From NCBI RefSeq assembly GCF_002734215.1, contig NZ_NSEB01000007.1:322057-386056 (forward strand): 64,000 nt of DNA. Direction: 5' to 3'. Position 1 is the first letter of the stretch, and every line of letters begins with the position of its first letter. The stretch comes from Fredinandcohnia onubensis (lineage in GTDB: Bacteria > Bacillota > Bacilli > Bacillales > Bacillaceae_L). The notes below the pieces were generated by a model that did not search any database, was not told the DNA's origin, and worked only from the letters and a program-made list of their open reading frames with translations. The translations under genes were made by a program, and so were the position numbers. Positions 1-7,931 of the stretch are shown here, one piece after another.

Positions 1-132
1 TTATATGGTGGACAACCAATAGTTCCAAGACAAGCACTACACGCAGCCAGAATTAGCTTACAGCACCCTCTTACAAACGAGAAAATTATGTGTGAGGCAC
101 CTTTTTTGGATAACTCGTTTATTTTTTCATAG
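1..132 (+). CDS. RluA-family pseudouridine synthase, C-terminal end (cut by window start)
   Basis: Frame 1 is open from the first base to a TAG at 130-132 and gives the last 43 residues of a protein. The segment reads LYGG...RQALHAARISLQHPLT, which matches the conserved C-terminal signature of RluA/RluD-type pseudouridine synthases (RQALHA followed by the HP-(L/V)-T turn). Such enzymes isomerise uridines in rRNA or tRNA. The catalytic Asp lies upstream of the window, so the exact paralogue cannot be named. Which upstream gene it belongs to is unknown. Confidence 0.7.
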   Translation, partial: LYGGQPIVPRQALHAARISLQHPLTNEKIMCEAPFLDNSFIFS

Positions 133-236
133 TTCATTCATCTAAATCCTCAGGTATTGGGTCTTGTACACATGCGGGAATTACTTTTTTCCTGTATAAT
201 ATTGGACACAAAGTGAATAAGGAAAGGGGTTTGCCT

Positions 237-1109
237 TTGCAGGACTTACTTATTTACCTGATATTAGGTCTTTGTGTTGGAGTAATGTCGGGCTTTTTTG
301 GTATCGGCGGTGGATTTATTCTTACCCCAACATTAATTCTAATGGGATTTTCTCCGGTTATAGCAATCGCTACAAGCCTATTATACACAGTTGCGACATC
401 ACTTTCTGGTGTTGTTGCACATTTTCGCCTAAACAATATTAAATGGGAAACATCCATTGTGATTGGGATAAGTGGAATTATTGCCACTCAGCTTGCGCAC
501 CCGTTCGTTATATTACTAGGAAAGTATCAGCTGGAAAATACTGTAATTCCATTGATGTATATTGCACTAATTTTATATTTTTCAATTTCAATACTTGTGA
601 GTAACTCGTCAAGTAAAGAAAAAGCCATTAGTAAAACCAAATTTTCATATATGAAGATTGTGTTAATCGGCTTATTCGCAGGTTTTATTTCTACCGTATT
701 AGGTGTAGGCGGAGGGTTTATAATTGTTCCTTTATTGATTGGAGTTCTCGCCTTTCAACCAAAGTATGCGGTGGGTACAAGCTTATTAAGTGTATTAATG
801 ATTGTAATAGCAGGTTTTACCACATATGCATCTACAGTTGAACTTGATTTCGGTGTTATCGGGAGTCTTATCGTTGGCGCACTAATTGGTGGTCAGCTTG
901 GTGCCAGAGTTTCAAATGTGTATGAGGATAAACAGGTTCGCCACTTCTTAGCTGGTTTGTATATTGCTACCGGGGTAAGCTTAGTATTAAAGTTGTTTAA
1001 TATGGACCTTCTTGGATTACTTATACTATTTTCCTACTGCCTCTATATGCTTTTACATTTCTTACTTCATACTCTTAAGGTACGAGTTAAGGAAAAAGAG
1101 GTTAGTTAA
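237..1109 (+). CDS. TSUP-family (TauE/SafE) membrane permease
   Basis: A predicted polytopic inner-membrane protein of about 290 residues. It shows the internal duplication typical of the TSUP/TauE/SafE family: a glycine-rich GFFGIGGGFILTP motif near the N-terminus is echoed by VLGVGGGFIIVPLL in the second half, each followed by hydrophobic spans. Family members move sulfite, sulfonates or other organic anions; the substrate here is not evident. The frame is open from a GTG at 213, but GGAAAGGGG at 221-229 is positioned for the TTG at 237, so I prefer that start. It is monocistronic and ends in a hairpin terminator. Confidence 0.8.
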   Translation: MQDLLIYLILGLCVGVMSGFFGIGGGFILTPTLILMGFSPVIAIATSLLYTVATSLSGVVAHFRLNNIKWETSIVIGISGIIATQLAHPFVILLGKYQLENTVIPLMYIALILYFSISILVSNSSSKEKAISKTKFSYMKIVLIGLFAGFISTVLGVGGGFIIVPLLIGVLAFQPKYAVGTSLLSVLMIVIAGFTTYASTVELDFGVIGSLIVGALIGGQLGARVSNVYEDKQVRHFLAGLYIATGVSLVLKLFNMDLLGLLILFSYCLYMLLHFLLHTLKVRVKEKEVS

Positions 1110-1111
1110 AA

Positions 1112-1150
1112 CAACATCCCTATTATCGAGAGGATGTTGATTTATTTTTT
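1112..1150 (+). terminator. Rho-independent terminator after the TSUP gene
   Basis: CAACATCC (1112-1119) pairs with GGATGTTG (1132-1139), followed by a T-rich run to 1150. Confidence 0.75.
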
Positions 1151-1263
1151 AGATGCACAAAAAATAGGTTAGAACCTTTTTTTTGATTTCTCCATGTATG
1201 TCCATTTCATATTTGCTGTCTTTCCATAGGATATAGTATCTCTCAAAGAAGGAGGTGCTATAT

Positions 1264-1362
1264 ATGAGTTACGATGGAGGCCGAAACAACAACAACTTTG
1301 TGTTAATCGTAGTTCTATTCATTCTATTAGTCATTGTAGGAGCTTCATTTATGAGCTACTAA
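1264..1362 (+). CDS. YjcZ-family small spore peptide (32 aa)
   Basis: A 32-residue ORF with a strong AAGAAGGAGG site (about 1246-1255) ahead of ATG. The product starts MSYDGGRNNNNF and continues as one hydrophobic helix (VLIVVLFILLVIVGASF) ending MSY. This polar Gly/Asn-rich head plus single transmembrane helix is the hallmark of the YjcZ-type sporulation peptides of Bacillus, which are made during sporulation; their molecular role is poorly known. It lies alone between two terminators. Assignment rests on length, composition and the terminal motif, not on alignment. Confidence 0.8.
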   Translation: MSYDGGRNNNNFVLIVVLFILLVIVGASFMSY

Positions 1363-1415
1363 TCGATAGGTTTTATGCGTATCCACCACGTATCCTATCC
1401 TATCTCCTCATTAAG

Positions 1416-1451
1416 GTGTTTCAAAGGCTAATGCCTTTGAAACACTTTTTT
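1416..1451. terminator. Hairpin between convergent genes
   Basis: A perfect 13-bp stem GTGTTTCAAAGGC (1416-1428) / GCCTTTGAAACAC (1433-1445) with a TAAT loop and a T-run to 1451. It closes the YjcZ unit on the plus strand. It abuts the end of the minus-strand hydrolase and may serve both directions. Confidence 0.85.
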
Positions 1452-2379
1452 ATATATACTTTTCTAGCCAGTTGATGACATCCGTAAACACTTCTTCTTT
1501 ATTTAATTCATTTAGGATTTCATGCCTACTATCTTCATAGAGTTTCACGGTCACATCCTCGATGCCTAATTTTATATACATATCTGCAGCTTGGAGAATG
1601 CCCTTTGAAAAATTCCCAACCGGATCTTTATCACCTGCCAAAAAGTACATCGGTAAGTCTTTAGGAATTTTACGATTCGCACTATGTTTATTTACTTTCG
1701 CTACTCCACTAACTAGGTCATAAAAAAAGCCTGCTGTGAAAATTCCTCCACATAGAGGATCTTCAATATACTTATCCACTTCACTATCATCTCTTGTTAA
1801 CCAATCAAACTCGGTTCTAGCAGGTGTAAATGCTTTATTATAACTACCGAACGTAAGCTTGTTCATTAGGGAGCTACTCGTTCTCTTTCCTTTTCGCTTC
1901 ATTTCAAATTTTGAGATGCCAATTCCTACCTGCCCAATAAGTCCAGGATTGCCACCTGTACCCGATAGAATGACTCCTGCTAATTGGTCACCATGCGTTT
2001 GTATGTATCTCCGAGATAAGAATGAGCCCATACTATGTCCGAATAAAAAAATGGGTTTGTTCGGATAATCCTTTTTTATGATATTTGTTAGCTGAAGCAT
2101 GTCTTCAACCACAAGATCAAACCCATTTTCCTCTGCAAAAAACCCCACCTGATTTGCATTTTTTCCCGTTTTTCCATGGCCCCGATGGTCGTTTCCGTAG
2201 ACGACATATCCTTCCTGTATTAACGCTTTGGCAAATAAATCATAACGTTCAATATGCTCAGCCATCCCATGAGCAATTTGGATAATTCCTTTTGGTATTA
2301 TATTACTTTCATTTTCCCACTTTTTGTAAAATATTGTGAAACCATCATTCGTTAAAAATGTAAAATCCGTACAGCCCAT
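1450..2379 (-). CDS. Alpha/beta hydrolase, monoacylglycerol lipase/lysophospholipase type
   Basis: A 309-residue serine hydrolase of the Hydrolase_4 (monoacylglycerol lipase/lysophospholipase) type. The nucleophile elbow GHSMGS lies near residue 115, a candidate acid in AGDKDP near 249, and the catalytic His in SRHE near 285, completing a Ser-Asp-His triad. The oxyanion HG motif is in IAHGMAEH near the N-terminus. No signal peptide is visible, so it is probably cytosolic. AAAGGAGG precedes the ATG. It stands alone between a terminator and the 6S RNA region. The natural lipid ester substrate cannot be read from sequence. Confidence 0.85.
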   Translation of the reverse strand: MGCTDFTFLTNDGFTIFYKKWENESNIIPKGIIQIAHGMAEHIERYDLFAKALIQEGYVVYGNDHRGHGKTGKNANQVGFFAEENGFDLVVEDMLQLTNIIKKDYPNKPIFLFGHSMGSFLSRRYIQTHGDQLAGVILSGTGGNPGLIGQVGIGISKFEMKRKGKRTSSSLMNKLTFGSYNKAFTPARTEFDWLTRDDSEVDKYIEDPLCGGIFTAGFFYDLVSGVAKVNKHSANRKIPKDLPMYFLAGDKDPVGNFSKGILQAADMYIKLGIEDVTVKLYEDSRHEILNELNKEEVFTDVINWLEKYI

Positions 2380-2454
2380 CTATATAGCCTCCTTTTATCT
2401 CTATTATATGAAATGAATTAGGGAAATAGATATAGATTTGGTAACAACCACCTA

Positions 2455-2483
2455 TTTTCATTTAGTAGAGGGTTCGGTAAAAT
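2455..2483 (+). promoter_or_regulatory. Candidate sigma-A promoter of the 6S RNA
   Basis: TTTTCA (2455-2460), a 17-bp spacer, then TAAAAT (2478-2483). Transcription would start near 2490, just before the paired 5' end of the RNA. Confidence 0.5.
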
Positions 2484-2490
2484 TAAGACA

Positions 2491-2690
2491 TAAACAACAG
2501 ATGCTGTAATGTTAGTTGCCTAGTATTGTTTTAACCGAATACTAAATTTTTGGGAGTTTAAGAGACTAACCCGCAACACCATGCCATCTCCTTAAGTGGA
2601 AGGTGAAGCAGGTTATGCAAACACCCACCTGTCAAGAGTGCAGGTTGAGAAACAATATGGGGACGGCAATTGTGGCATTCCCTTTGTGAT
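2491..2690 (+). ncRNA. ssrS: 6S RNA (6S-1/BsrA type)
   Basis: About 190-200 nt of structured, non-coding sequence. The 5' segment ATGCTGTAAT...AGTTGCC can pair with the 3' segment GGCAATTGTGGCAT, closing a long irregular rod. An internal single-stranded-looking stretch, TGTTTTAACCGAATAC (about 2526-2541), closely resembles the product-RNA template of Bacillus 6S-1 as I recall it (pRNA beginning GUUCGGUCAAAAC). 6S RNA mimics an open promoter, binds sigma-A RNA polymerase and lowers transcription in stationary phase. A terminator follows at once. Exact ends are estimated. Confidence 0.75.
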
Positions 2691-2691
2691 G

Positions 2692-2733
2692 AAAGCTGAT
2701 TTTCGTTTAATGCGGAATCAGCTTTTTGTTTCT
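2692..2733 (+). terminator. Terminator of the 6S RNA transcript
   Basis: AAAGCTGATT (2692-2701) pairs with AATCAGCTTT (2717-2726), followed by TTGTTTCT. Confidence 0.75.
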
Positions 2734-2815
2734 CTTATATATCTCTTTCTTGTTTCCATTTTTTGTGCATATAATAGTAGTAGTATGTGAGAAACATGAC
2801 GAGGGGATGAAAAAA

Positions 2816-3256
2816 ATGAGTCTATTTACAGTGAAGGGTACTTGGAATGGGGATAGAAACGGGGAAGGAACCATTACCACAGATGGACTTCATACGGTGG
2901 TTTCTGCACCAAAACAACTTGACGGCCCCGGTAAAGGGGCAAATCCTGAAGAATTATTAGTAGCAGCAGCTACAAATTGTTATATGCTTACTCTTGCTGC
3001 TATCTTGTCTAATCGAGATGTTGAATATACTCATCTCGATGTTGAAACGGAAGGGACAGTTGGAAAGATTGGTAAGCGCTTAATCTTTGAAAAGATTGTT
3101 CATAAATTAGTTATTTATGTGAAGCAAGCTGACGAAGAATTAAAAGAAAAATTAATTCAACTTGCACATCGTGCAGAGACAGCCTGCTTTATTTCACAAA
3201 CGCTTAAAGGAAATGTTGAAGTAACTGTTGAACCTGTTGTTAAAGTTGTTGATTAG
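2816..3256 (+). CDS. OsmC/Ohr-family peroxiredoxin
   Basis: A 146-residue OsmC-fold protein that reduces organic hydroperoxides through a Cys pair. Cys55 sits in ATNCYM at the start of the long helix and Cys124 in ETACFISQ, the normal family spacing; TPEELL-like (NPEELLVAA) precedes the first Cys. The overall pattern suggests the short SACOL1771-like subgroup. The frame is open upstream, but GAGGGG at 2801-2806 is placed correctly only for the ATG at 2816. It is probably cytosolic. A weak hairpin follows the stop. Confidence 0.85.
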   Translation: MSLFTVKGTWNGDRNGEGTITTDGLHTVVSAPKQLDGPGKGANPEELLVAAATNCYMLTLAAILSNRDVEYTHLDVETEGTVGKIGKRLIFEKIVHKLVIYVKQADEELKEKLIQLAHRAETACFISQTLKGNVEVTVEPVVKVVD

Positions 3257-3266
3257 TTGTTTCGTT

Positions 3267-3318
3267 ACACCCCTTGTAAGGGATGCTGCCAATTGGTGGC
3301 AAACCCAAACAGGGGTGT
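3267..3318 (+). terminator. Possible terminator after the OsmC gene
   Basis: ACACCCC (3267-3273) can pair with GGGGTGT (3312-3318), enclosing a smaller TGCCAATTGGTGGCA hairpin. The T-run is short, so efficiency is doubtful. Confidence 0.45.
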
Positions 3319-3334
3319 TTATGTCTGAAATAAT

Positions 3335-3547
3335 GTAGTGGCAGTATTTTTTAGATAGTGTTAGTAAGTTAAGATTAGTGACAGTATTTGAGAATAGCGG
3401 CAGTAAATCAAGATTAGTGGCAGTATTTTGAGAATAGCGGCAGTAAATCAAGATTAGTGGCAGTATTTTAAGATTAGTGACAGTAAATCAAGATTAGTGA
3501 CAGTATTTTGAGAATAGCGGCAGTAAATCAAGATTAGTGGCAGTAAT
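3335..3547. repeat. Direct-repeat array, 20-bp period, alternating units
   Basis: About ten degenerate 20-mers in a row, centred on the core (G/C)GCAGTA. Two forms mostly alternate: ATTAGTGGCAGTATTTTGAG and AATAGCGGCAGTAAATCAAG, giving a 40-bp super-period. It fills the space between the OsmC gene and the convergent ketopantoate reductase gene. There are no unique spacers, so it is not a CRISPR. No plausible gene lies inside. Confidence 0.85.
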
Positions 3548-3599
3548 GCATCAAACAATAGAAAAAGGCAGTGCGCTCACACTACCTTCCCCATTTCAA

Positions 3600-4517
3600 T
3601 TACCCTCTTTGTGCTTGATAAACCTTTAAGTTTGAATAGATGATCTCTAATAATGGCGTATCGATTCCTTTTTCCTGGGCAATTTTATATAAATAACCTT
3701 GTAATTGATCAGCCTCTACATCAAAGCCTTTTTCCATATCACGCTGCATCGATGATTTCATATCATAGCTCAATAAATTGGTTGTTTTTAAATGCTTTTC
3801 CTCTATGTCCTGATCAATAGGTGCACCAATTGCCCTCATCACAGAACCGATTTCTTTGTACAGGTTTAGAATAAGCTTTTGACCATTCTGCTCTTCTCGA
3901 ATTGGGCCAATCGCTGATCTCATTAACGCTGTAATTCCTGAAAAACCAGTGATAAACATATATTTATGCCACATCTCTCGATCAATATTATCGCTTGATT
4001 GAATCGTTGTTTTCGTTCCTGACATGATATCCGCCAAACTTTCAATACGATTCGTTCTTTCTCCTGAAAACTCCCCGAATAAAGCACGATGGCTTGGGCT
4101 TGTCTGAATGATTTTCCCCTCGGAATCCAATGTTGATTCTATGAAGCATAAACCACCAATTACATTTTGTGGGTTAAACTTGGATTTAATGACATCCACA
4201 TGACTGTAACCATTCAAGAGCGGCAGGATCATTGTATCCTTGCCCACATATGGCTCAATACTTTCTAAGGCACCTTCAAGGTGATATTGTTTTGTTGAAA
4301 GAATGATAACATCAAAAGCACCTGCTTCATCACCCGTTTTAATTGTTTTTGGTTGAAGTGTCACATTTCCATGGATGCTCTCAATTTGAAGCCCATTTTT
4401 TTGGATTTGTTTTTGTCTATTTTCACGGACTAGGAAAGTAATGTCTTCCCCTTTTTCTAGTAGGCGTCCCCCAAAGTAGCCACCAATTGCCCCAGCTCCT
4501 ACAACTAGTATTCTCAA
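3600..4517 (-). CDS. Ketopantoate reductase family protein (ApbA/PanE-like)
   Basis: A 305-residue protein with an N-terminal Rossmann fold (GAGAIGGYFGG, residues 7-17, NADP binding) and a C-terminal ketopantoate-reductase helical domain (WHKYMF, then EADQLQGYL near residue 270). The true enzyme reduces 2-dehydropantoate to pantoate for coenzyme A synthesis. Bacillus genomes carry several paralogues, so the pantoate role is plausible but unproven. The start is a TTG behind AAGGGG. It is monocistronic and no pantothenate genes are nearby. Confidence 0.8.
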   Translation of the reverse strand: MRILVVGAGAIGGYFGGRLLEKGEDITFLVRENRQKQIQKNGLQIESIHGNVTLQPKTIKTGDEAGAFDVIILSTKQYHLEGALESIEPYVGKDTMILPLLNGYSHVDVIKSKFNPQNVIGGLCFIESTLDSEGKIIQTSPSHRALFGEFSGERTNRIESLADIMSGTKTTIQSSDNIDREMWHKYMFITGFSGITALMRSAIGPIREEQNGQKLILNLYKEIGSVMRAIGAPIDQDIEEKHLKTTNLLSYDMKSSMQRDMEKGFDVEADQLQGYLYKIAQEKGIDTPLLEIIYSNLKVYQAQRG

Positions 4518-4599
4518 AATCTTGCAACCCCTTTCATACTGATACTACAATATTATAACAAAAAAAGACCAGATAAGTACTGATCTCTTAGACTCTCAA

Positions 4600-5523
4600 T
4601 TAGTTAGATACATAATTTGCTGCGGAACGAACTTCGATTTGAAGTGAACCGCCTTTTACTGACGATTTCAATACTACTGGATATGGACGATTATTTGAAA
4701 ACTTAAAGTCTAAATACGGATAAGCAACTGTCGCGTCACTCCCAATTGGAACATAACCGACTGGTTTTGAGTGGTGATGGACCTCAATCATTTCAAGTCC
4801 CGCCTTTGCAACAGCATTATAAAGAGTACTAGAAGTTTGACATACCCCTCCCCCATATCCCGGAACAAATTCCTTGTTCACAATTACGGTCGCAAGCGCA
4901 TAGCCGTTTTCTTTTGATGCATTTCCAACAACTGTATTAAAATAAAAACGGTCCCCTGGTCCCAACACTGTATCATTAATTTGATCTGCAGATTTTTTGA
5001 TATTAAAGCTTCTTCCTTCTACAGAAGCGTCAAAATACGTTGTGAAGCTTCCAAGCACAACTTCATTAATACCTTGAACTTGATCTTGTGTAACGTTTGG
5101 ATTTGTTTCTTCAATCGGAAGTACAACCTGCTTATTAAAAACCGAATTATCTAGTAATCTAGTGACAAGCTCATCTTCCTTTAAAATCATTTGGCTTTGA
5201 CCTTGTTGCAATTCTCCAGAAGTACTAAGTTTTGCAGGTATCATTGGTCGATCAATCGTTGATGCCAAATCACTTGCTATTTGAATGGCTTTTGCTTTTA
5301 ATTCTTCTTCATTTTGAAATTCATCCATGTTCAGAACTTCAATGATACTGTTATCTCGAGGATCGATTATAGAAACTTCACGTACATCAACGCCTTGCTT
5401 TGTCTCAATTACTTCAACAGGCGCTACCTGATGAAGATCTACTGTCACTGGTTCTTTTTCGATGAGACTGCACCCACTCATCAATAATACACCTAATAAT
5501 AATGGCAAAGTTGTTTTCTTCAA
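4600..5523 (-). CDS. VanW-family lipoprotein
   Basis: A 307-residue secreted lipoprotein. From the TTG at 5523 it begins MKKTTLPLLLGVLLMSGC, a lipoprotein signal with lipobox Cys18. An ATG five codons upstream (5538) lacks a ribosome site, whereas GGGAGAG lies correctly for the TTG. The C-terminal half is a VanW domain, including GPGDRFYFN and the conserved GYGGGVCQTSSTLY segment. VanW-type proteins occur in cell-envelope and glycopeptide-resistance contexts, but their activity is unknown. No other van genes are present, so this is an ordinary housekeeping lipoprotein of uncertain role. Confidence 0.8.
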   Translation of the reverse strand: MKKTTLPLLLGVLLMSGCSLIEKEPVTVDLHQVAPVEVIETKQGVDVREVSIIDPRDNSIIEVLNMDEFQNEEELKAKAIQIASDLASTIDRPMIPAKLSTSGELQQGQSQMILKEDELVTRLLDNSVFNKQVVLPIEETNPNVTQDQVQGINEVVLGSFTTYFDASVEGRSFNIKKSADQINDTVLGPGDRFYFNTVVGNASKENGYALATVIVNKEFVPGYGGGVCQTSSTLYNAVAKAGLEMIEVHHHSKPVGYVPIGSDATVAYPYLDFKFSNNRPYPVVLKSSVKGGSLQIEVRSAANYVSN

Positions 5524-5538
5524 ATTACTCTCTCCCAT

Positions 5539-5857
5539 AGTTTAATGGTCTTGCTTTTTTGTGGACAATGTTACAAATATTAAAAATGGTTAACAAAAGA
5601 ACTTACATTGGAATCTTATTAATGAAAAATGAATATATTCCAATTTACTGTAAGTATTTAAATTCCTTCTCGTATTAGGGATATAGACTGAGATGTTTGA
5701 TAAATGAAAGTGAATGTTGTGGAAAGAATAGTAGTTTAGCAGTAGAAGAAGATAACCTTTTTCACCTCATTAGACGTTGGATAGCTTGTATTTGTTACAA
5801 ACTTTTGAAATATTTGTCATATTTTTATTATACGTTCTTTCTAAAGAACAAATCAAC
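5539..5857. other. Intergenic region without a convincing gene
   Basis: AT-rich DNA upstream of the minus-strand VanW gene; it must hold that gene's promoter. A 62-codon plus-strand frame at 5697 has no ribosome site and runs into the proC terminator hairpin. I see no RNA structure here beyond that hairpin. Confidence 0.5.
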
Positions 5858-5900
5858 TAAAAAAACTGCAATCAGAGTCATTTGATTGCAGTTTTTTCTT
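5858..5900 (-). terminator. Terminator of proC
   Basis: A 14-bp stem AAAAACTGCAATCA (5861-5874) / TGATTGCAGTTTTT (5883-5896) flanked by A- and T-runs. It can work in both directions. Confidence 0.85.
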
Positions 5901-5932
5901 TTAAAAGAGAACCACAAGAATAGTCCTAGCTT

Positions 5933-6742
5933 TTATTGTTGTGATAGTCCCTTTGATTTTTGAGTGCAACTTTCCATCGCTGCGATTATAGCCGCACGAA
6001 AGCCCTGTTCTTCAAGGGTTGCAATGGCTTGAATTGTTGAGCCACCCGGTGTGCATACATCATCTTTTAGTTCGCCAGGGTGTTTTTCAGTTTCCAATAC
6101 CATTTTTGCTGCGCCAAGTAAAGCTTGGGATGCAAGTTTGTACGCTTGTTTTCTAGGAATTCCTTGCATAACCGCTCCATCTGCTAAAGCTTCGATAAAC
6201 ACATAAGCATAGGCTGGCGATGAACCACTTACTGCGGGAATGGCATCCATAAGCCGTTCTTCGATAACCTCAGTCTTTCCAAAACCTTCAAATAGTTGGA
6301 CGATTTCAGATAAATCTTCAGTCGTCACATATGAGTTTACGCAAAGCGCACTCATTCCTTCTCCAACTAATGAAGGTGTATTTGGCATGGAGCGAACTGT
6401 CTTTATAGGTTTTTCAAATTGTTTTTCGATAAAGTCAAGCGTTATCCCAGCAGCAATTGTAATGATAATCGCTTCTTCTTTTACAACCTCTTTAACCTCA
6501 TTGATAACCTCAGCATATAAATCTGGTTTTACAGCTAGAAATAAATAGTCAGCATGTGCAGCTACTTCTATATTTTTAAGGGAAGTTCCGACTCCGTATG
6601 TTTTCTCTACGAATTGTAATGTTTCTTCAGTTCTTGCACTCACAATAATTTGTTGTGGGGTAGCCACTTCAGAAGTGATGATCCCTTGAATCATCGCTTG
6701 AGCCATTTTTCCACATCCAATAAACCCAATTTGTTTGTCCAT
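5933..6742 (-). CDS. proC: Pyrroline-5-carboxylate reductase
   Basis: A 269-residue enzyme for the last step of proline synthesis: NAD(P)H-dependent reduction of pyrroline-5-carboxylate to proline. The Rossmann motif GFIGCGKMAQAM starts at residue 6. The active-site region shows RSMPNTPSLVGEG, and the C-terminal substrate domain carries SGSSPAYAYVFIEALADG and a PGG-containing C-terminal segment (CTPGGSTIQ). AGGAGG precedes the ATG. It stands alone with its own terminator, so proline synthesis is not clustered here. Bacilli often encode several reductase paralogues; the general activity is clear but the isoform is not. Confidence 0.93.
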   Translation of the reverse strand: MDKQIGFIGCGKMAQAMIQGIITSEVATPQQIIVSARTEETLQFVEKTYGVGTSLKNIEVAAHADYLFLAVKPDLYAEVINEVKEVVKEEAIIITIAAGITLDFIEKQFEKPIKTVRSMPNTPSLVGEGMSALCVNSYVTTEDLSEIVQLFEGFGKTEVIEERLMDAIPAVSGSSPAYAYVFIEALADGAVMQGIPRKQAYKLASQALLGAAKMVLETEKHPGELKDDVCTPGGSTIQAIATLEEQGFRAAIIAAMESCTQKSKGLSQQ

Positions 6743-6858
6743 GTTGTACCTCCTCTACTTACTCCATTATAGAGAAGTTCTACGAATAAAAAAACTTAGA
6801 TGACCAGTGCATATAAATGGAAAGGGCGGATAAGCTAATCCAAAAAGAGGTGAAAAAG

Positions 6859-6993
6859 ATGTATCGATTTGAAAGACTTCTTGATACCGTCTTTGGGTAT
6901 ACAGGCTGGCACGACCTTACAAATACAATGATTCACAGTGAACAAGAACTCGGGTCTTTATATGAAGACGAAGAAGATGATTCGGTCATGTAA
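6859..6993 (+). CDS. Small acidic-tailed protein, 44 aa, unknown function
   Basis: An ORF with AAAGAGGTG seven bases before ATG and a hairpin terminator directly after TAA. The product starts MYRFERLLDTVFGYTGW and ends in an acidic tail (LYEDEEDDSVM). I do not recognise a family. The good ribosome site, compact length and dedicated terminator support expression. It is divergent from proC and convergent with tag. Confidence 0.6.
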   Translation: MYRFERLLDTVFGYTGWHDLTNTMIHSEQELGSLYEDEEDDSVM

Positions 6994-6997
6994 AAAA

Positions 6998-7026
6998 AAT
7001 GACTCCTTAAATGGGAGTCATTTCTT
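6998..7026. terminator. Bidirectional terminator between the 44-aa ORF and tag
   Basis: ATGACTCC (6999-7006) pairs with GGAGTCAT, with an A-run on the left and TTTCTT on the right. Confidence 0.75.
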
Positions 7027-7582
7027 ATGTACGCTTATAACAATGACAGCTTATTAGATGATCATTAACCATCCCTGTTGCTTGCATAAATGCGTAGCAA
7101 ATGGTGGAACCAACGAATTTAAAACCACGCTTTTTTAAATCCTTGCTTAGTTTATCGCTAATTTCAGTAGTGGTTGGTACTTCACTTAAGGTTTTAAAAT
7201 GATTTTCTATCGGTTTACCACCCACGAATGACCAGATGTATGTATGTAAGCTTCCGAATTCCTCTACGACTTTATGAAATGCTTTTGCATTTGTGACAAC
7301 CGCATTTACTTTAAGACGATTTCGAACAATCCCTTCGTTTGATAATAATTCCTCAATTTTCTCGTTATCATATGTAACAATTTTTTCTGGATCAAAATCA
7401 TCAAAAGCTTTACGGTAATTTTCTCGTTTTTTTAATATGGTGTACCAGCTAAGCCCAGCCTGCGCACCTTCTAAGTTTAGATATTCAAATAACAAACGGT
7501 CGTCGTAAACAGGTACACCCCATTCATGATCATGGTAATCTTTATATAGAGGGTCTTCATTCACCCACCCACATCTTTTCAA
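7025..7582 (-). CDS. tag: DNA-3-methyladenine glycosylase I
   Basis: A 185-residue helix-hairpin-helix glycosylase that excises 3-methyladenine from alkylated DNA. It begins MKRCGWVNEDPLYKDYHDHEWG: Cys4 and His17 plus the C-terminal HLISCHCYK supply the structural zinc ligands of the Tag family. The aromatic and acidic base-pocket motif (EGAQAGLSWYTIL) lies near residues 38-50. Length matches the family. It is single and not linked to ada or alkA here. Expected location is the cytosol/nucleoid. Confidence 0.92.
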   Translation of the reverse strand: MKRCGWVNEDPLYKDYHDHEWGVPVYDDRLLFEYLNLEGAQAGLSWYTILKKRENYRKAFDDFDPEKIVTYDNEKIEELLSNEGIVRNRLKVNAVVTNAKAFHKVVEEFGSLHTYIWSFVGGKPIENHFKTLSEVPTTTEISDKLSKDLKKRGFKFVGSTICYAFMQATGMVNDHLISCHCYKRT

Positions 7583-7678
7583 ATACTCTCCCCACCTTCT
7601 ATTTCATTTTATTAAGGATTATACCAGAAGAGTGGGAATAAAGGAGATTCCCCTTTATTCCTTTATTAACCTCCGTTT

Positions 7679-7822
7679 TTATTCTTTTATCCCTTCAAGC
7701 CACTCCTTGTAGCATTCCTTACATAATGTTTCTTCTCGTTCTCCTTCAACATTAACAAATGCAACATAATGAAATCTTTCGTTTTCAAAAGGATCTTGGC
7801 AATAAAAGCAATTAGTCGTCAT
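7679..7822 (-). CDS. Small zinc-ribbon-like protein, 47 aa
   Basis: A short ORF preceded by AGAGGTTATAAA on the minus strand. The product has two CxxC pairs (NCFYCQ near residue 4 and LCKECY near residue 36), a classic four-Cys zinc knuckle, in a 47-residue protein. I do not recognise a named family. It lies between tag and helD, and a GGAATAAAGG...CCTTTATTCC hairpin follows at 7635-7664 but lacks a good T-run. Confidence rests on the Cys pattern and ribosome site. Confidence 0.65.
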   Translation of the reverse strand: MTTNCFYCQDPFENERFHYVAFVNVEGEREETLCKECYKEWLEGIKE

Positions 7823-7901
7823 TTTATAACCTCTTATGGAATAATCTTTTTCTTATTTTTATCTAACTGTCCGTTGTTTTTTCACGTTAATAATATCCAA
7901 A

Positions 7902-7931
7902 AAAAAAGAGTCAGCATCTGCCGACTCTTTG
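7902..7931 (-). terminator. Terminator of helD
   Basis: Stem AGAGTC/GACTCT with a run of A on the plus strand (T on the transcript side) at 7899-7906, immediately beyond the helD stop codon. Confidence 0.7.

Noticed and set aside
3194-3451. 85-codon minus-strand ORF over the 20-bp repeats
   Set aside because: Translation is only the repeat array (NTVTNLN-type repeats) and overlaps the end of the OsmC gene; no ribosome site.
3335-3547. CRISPR array
   Set aside because: Repeats are directly adjacent and degenerate with no unique spacers, and no cas genes are present.
5697-5885. 62-codon plus-strand ORF
   Set aside because: No ribosome site, unusual composition (Tyr/Lys/Phe-rich), and its end runs into the proC terminator hairpin.
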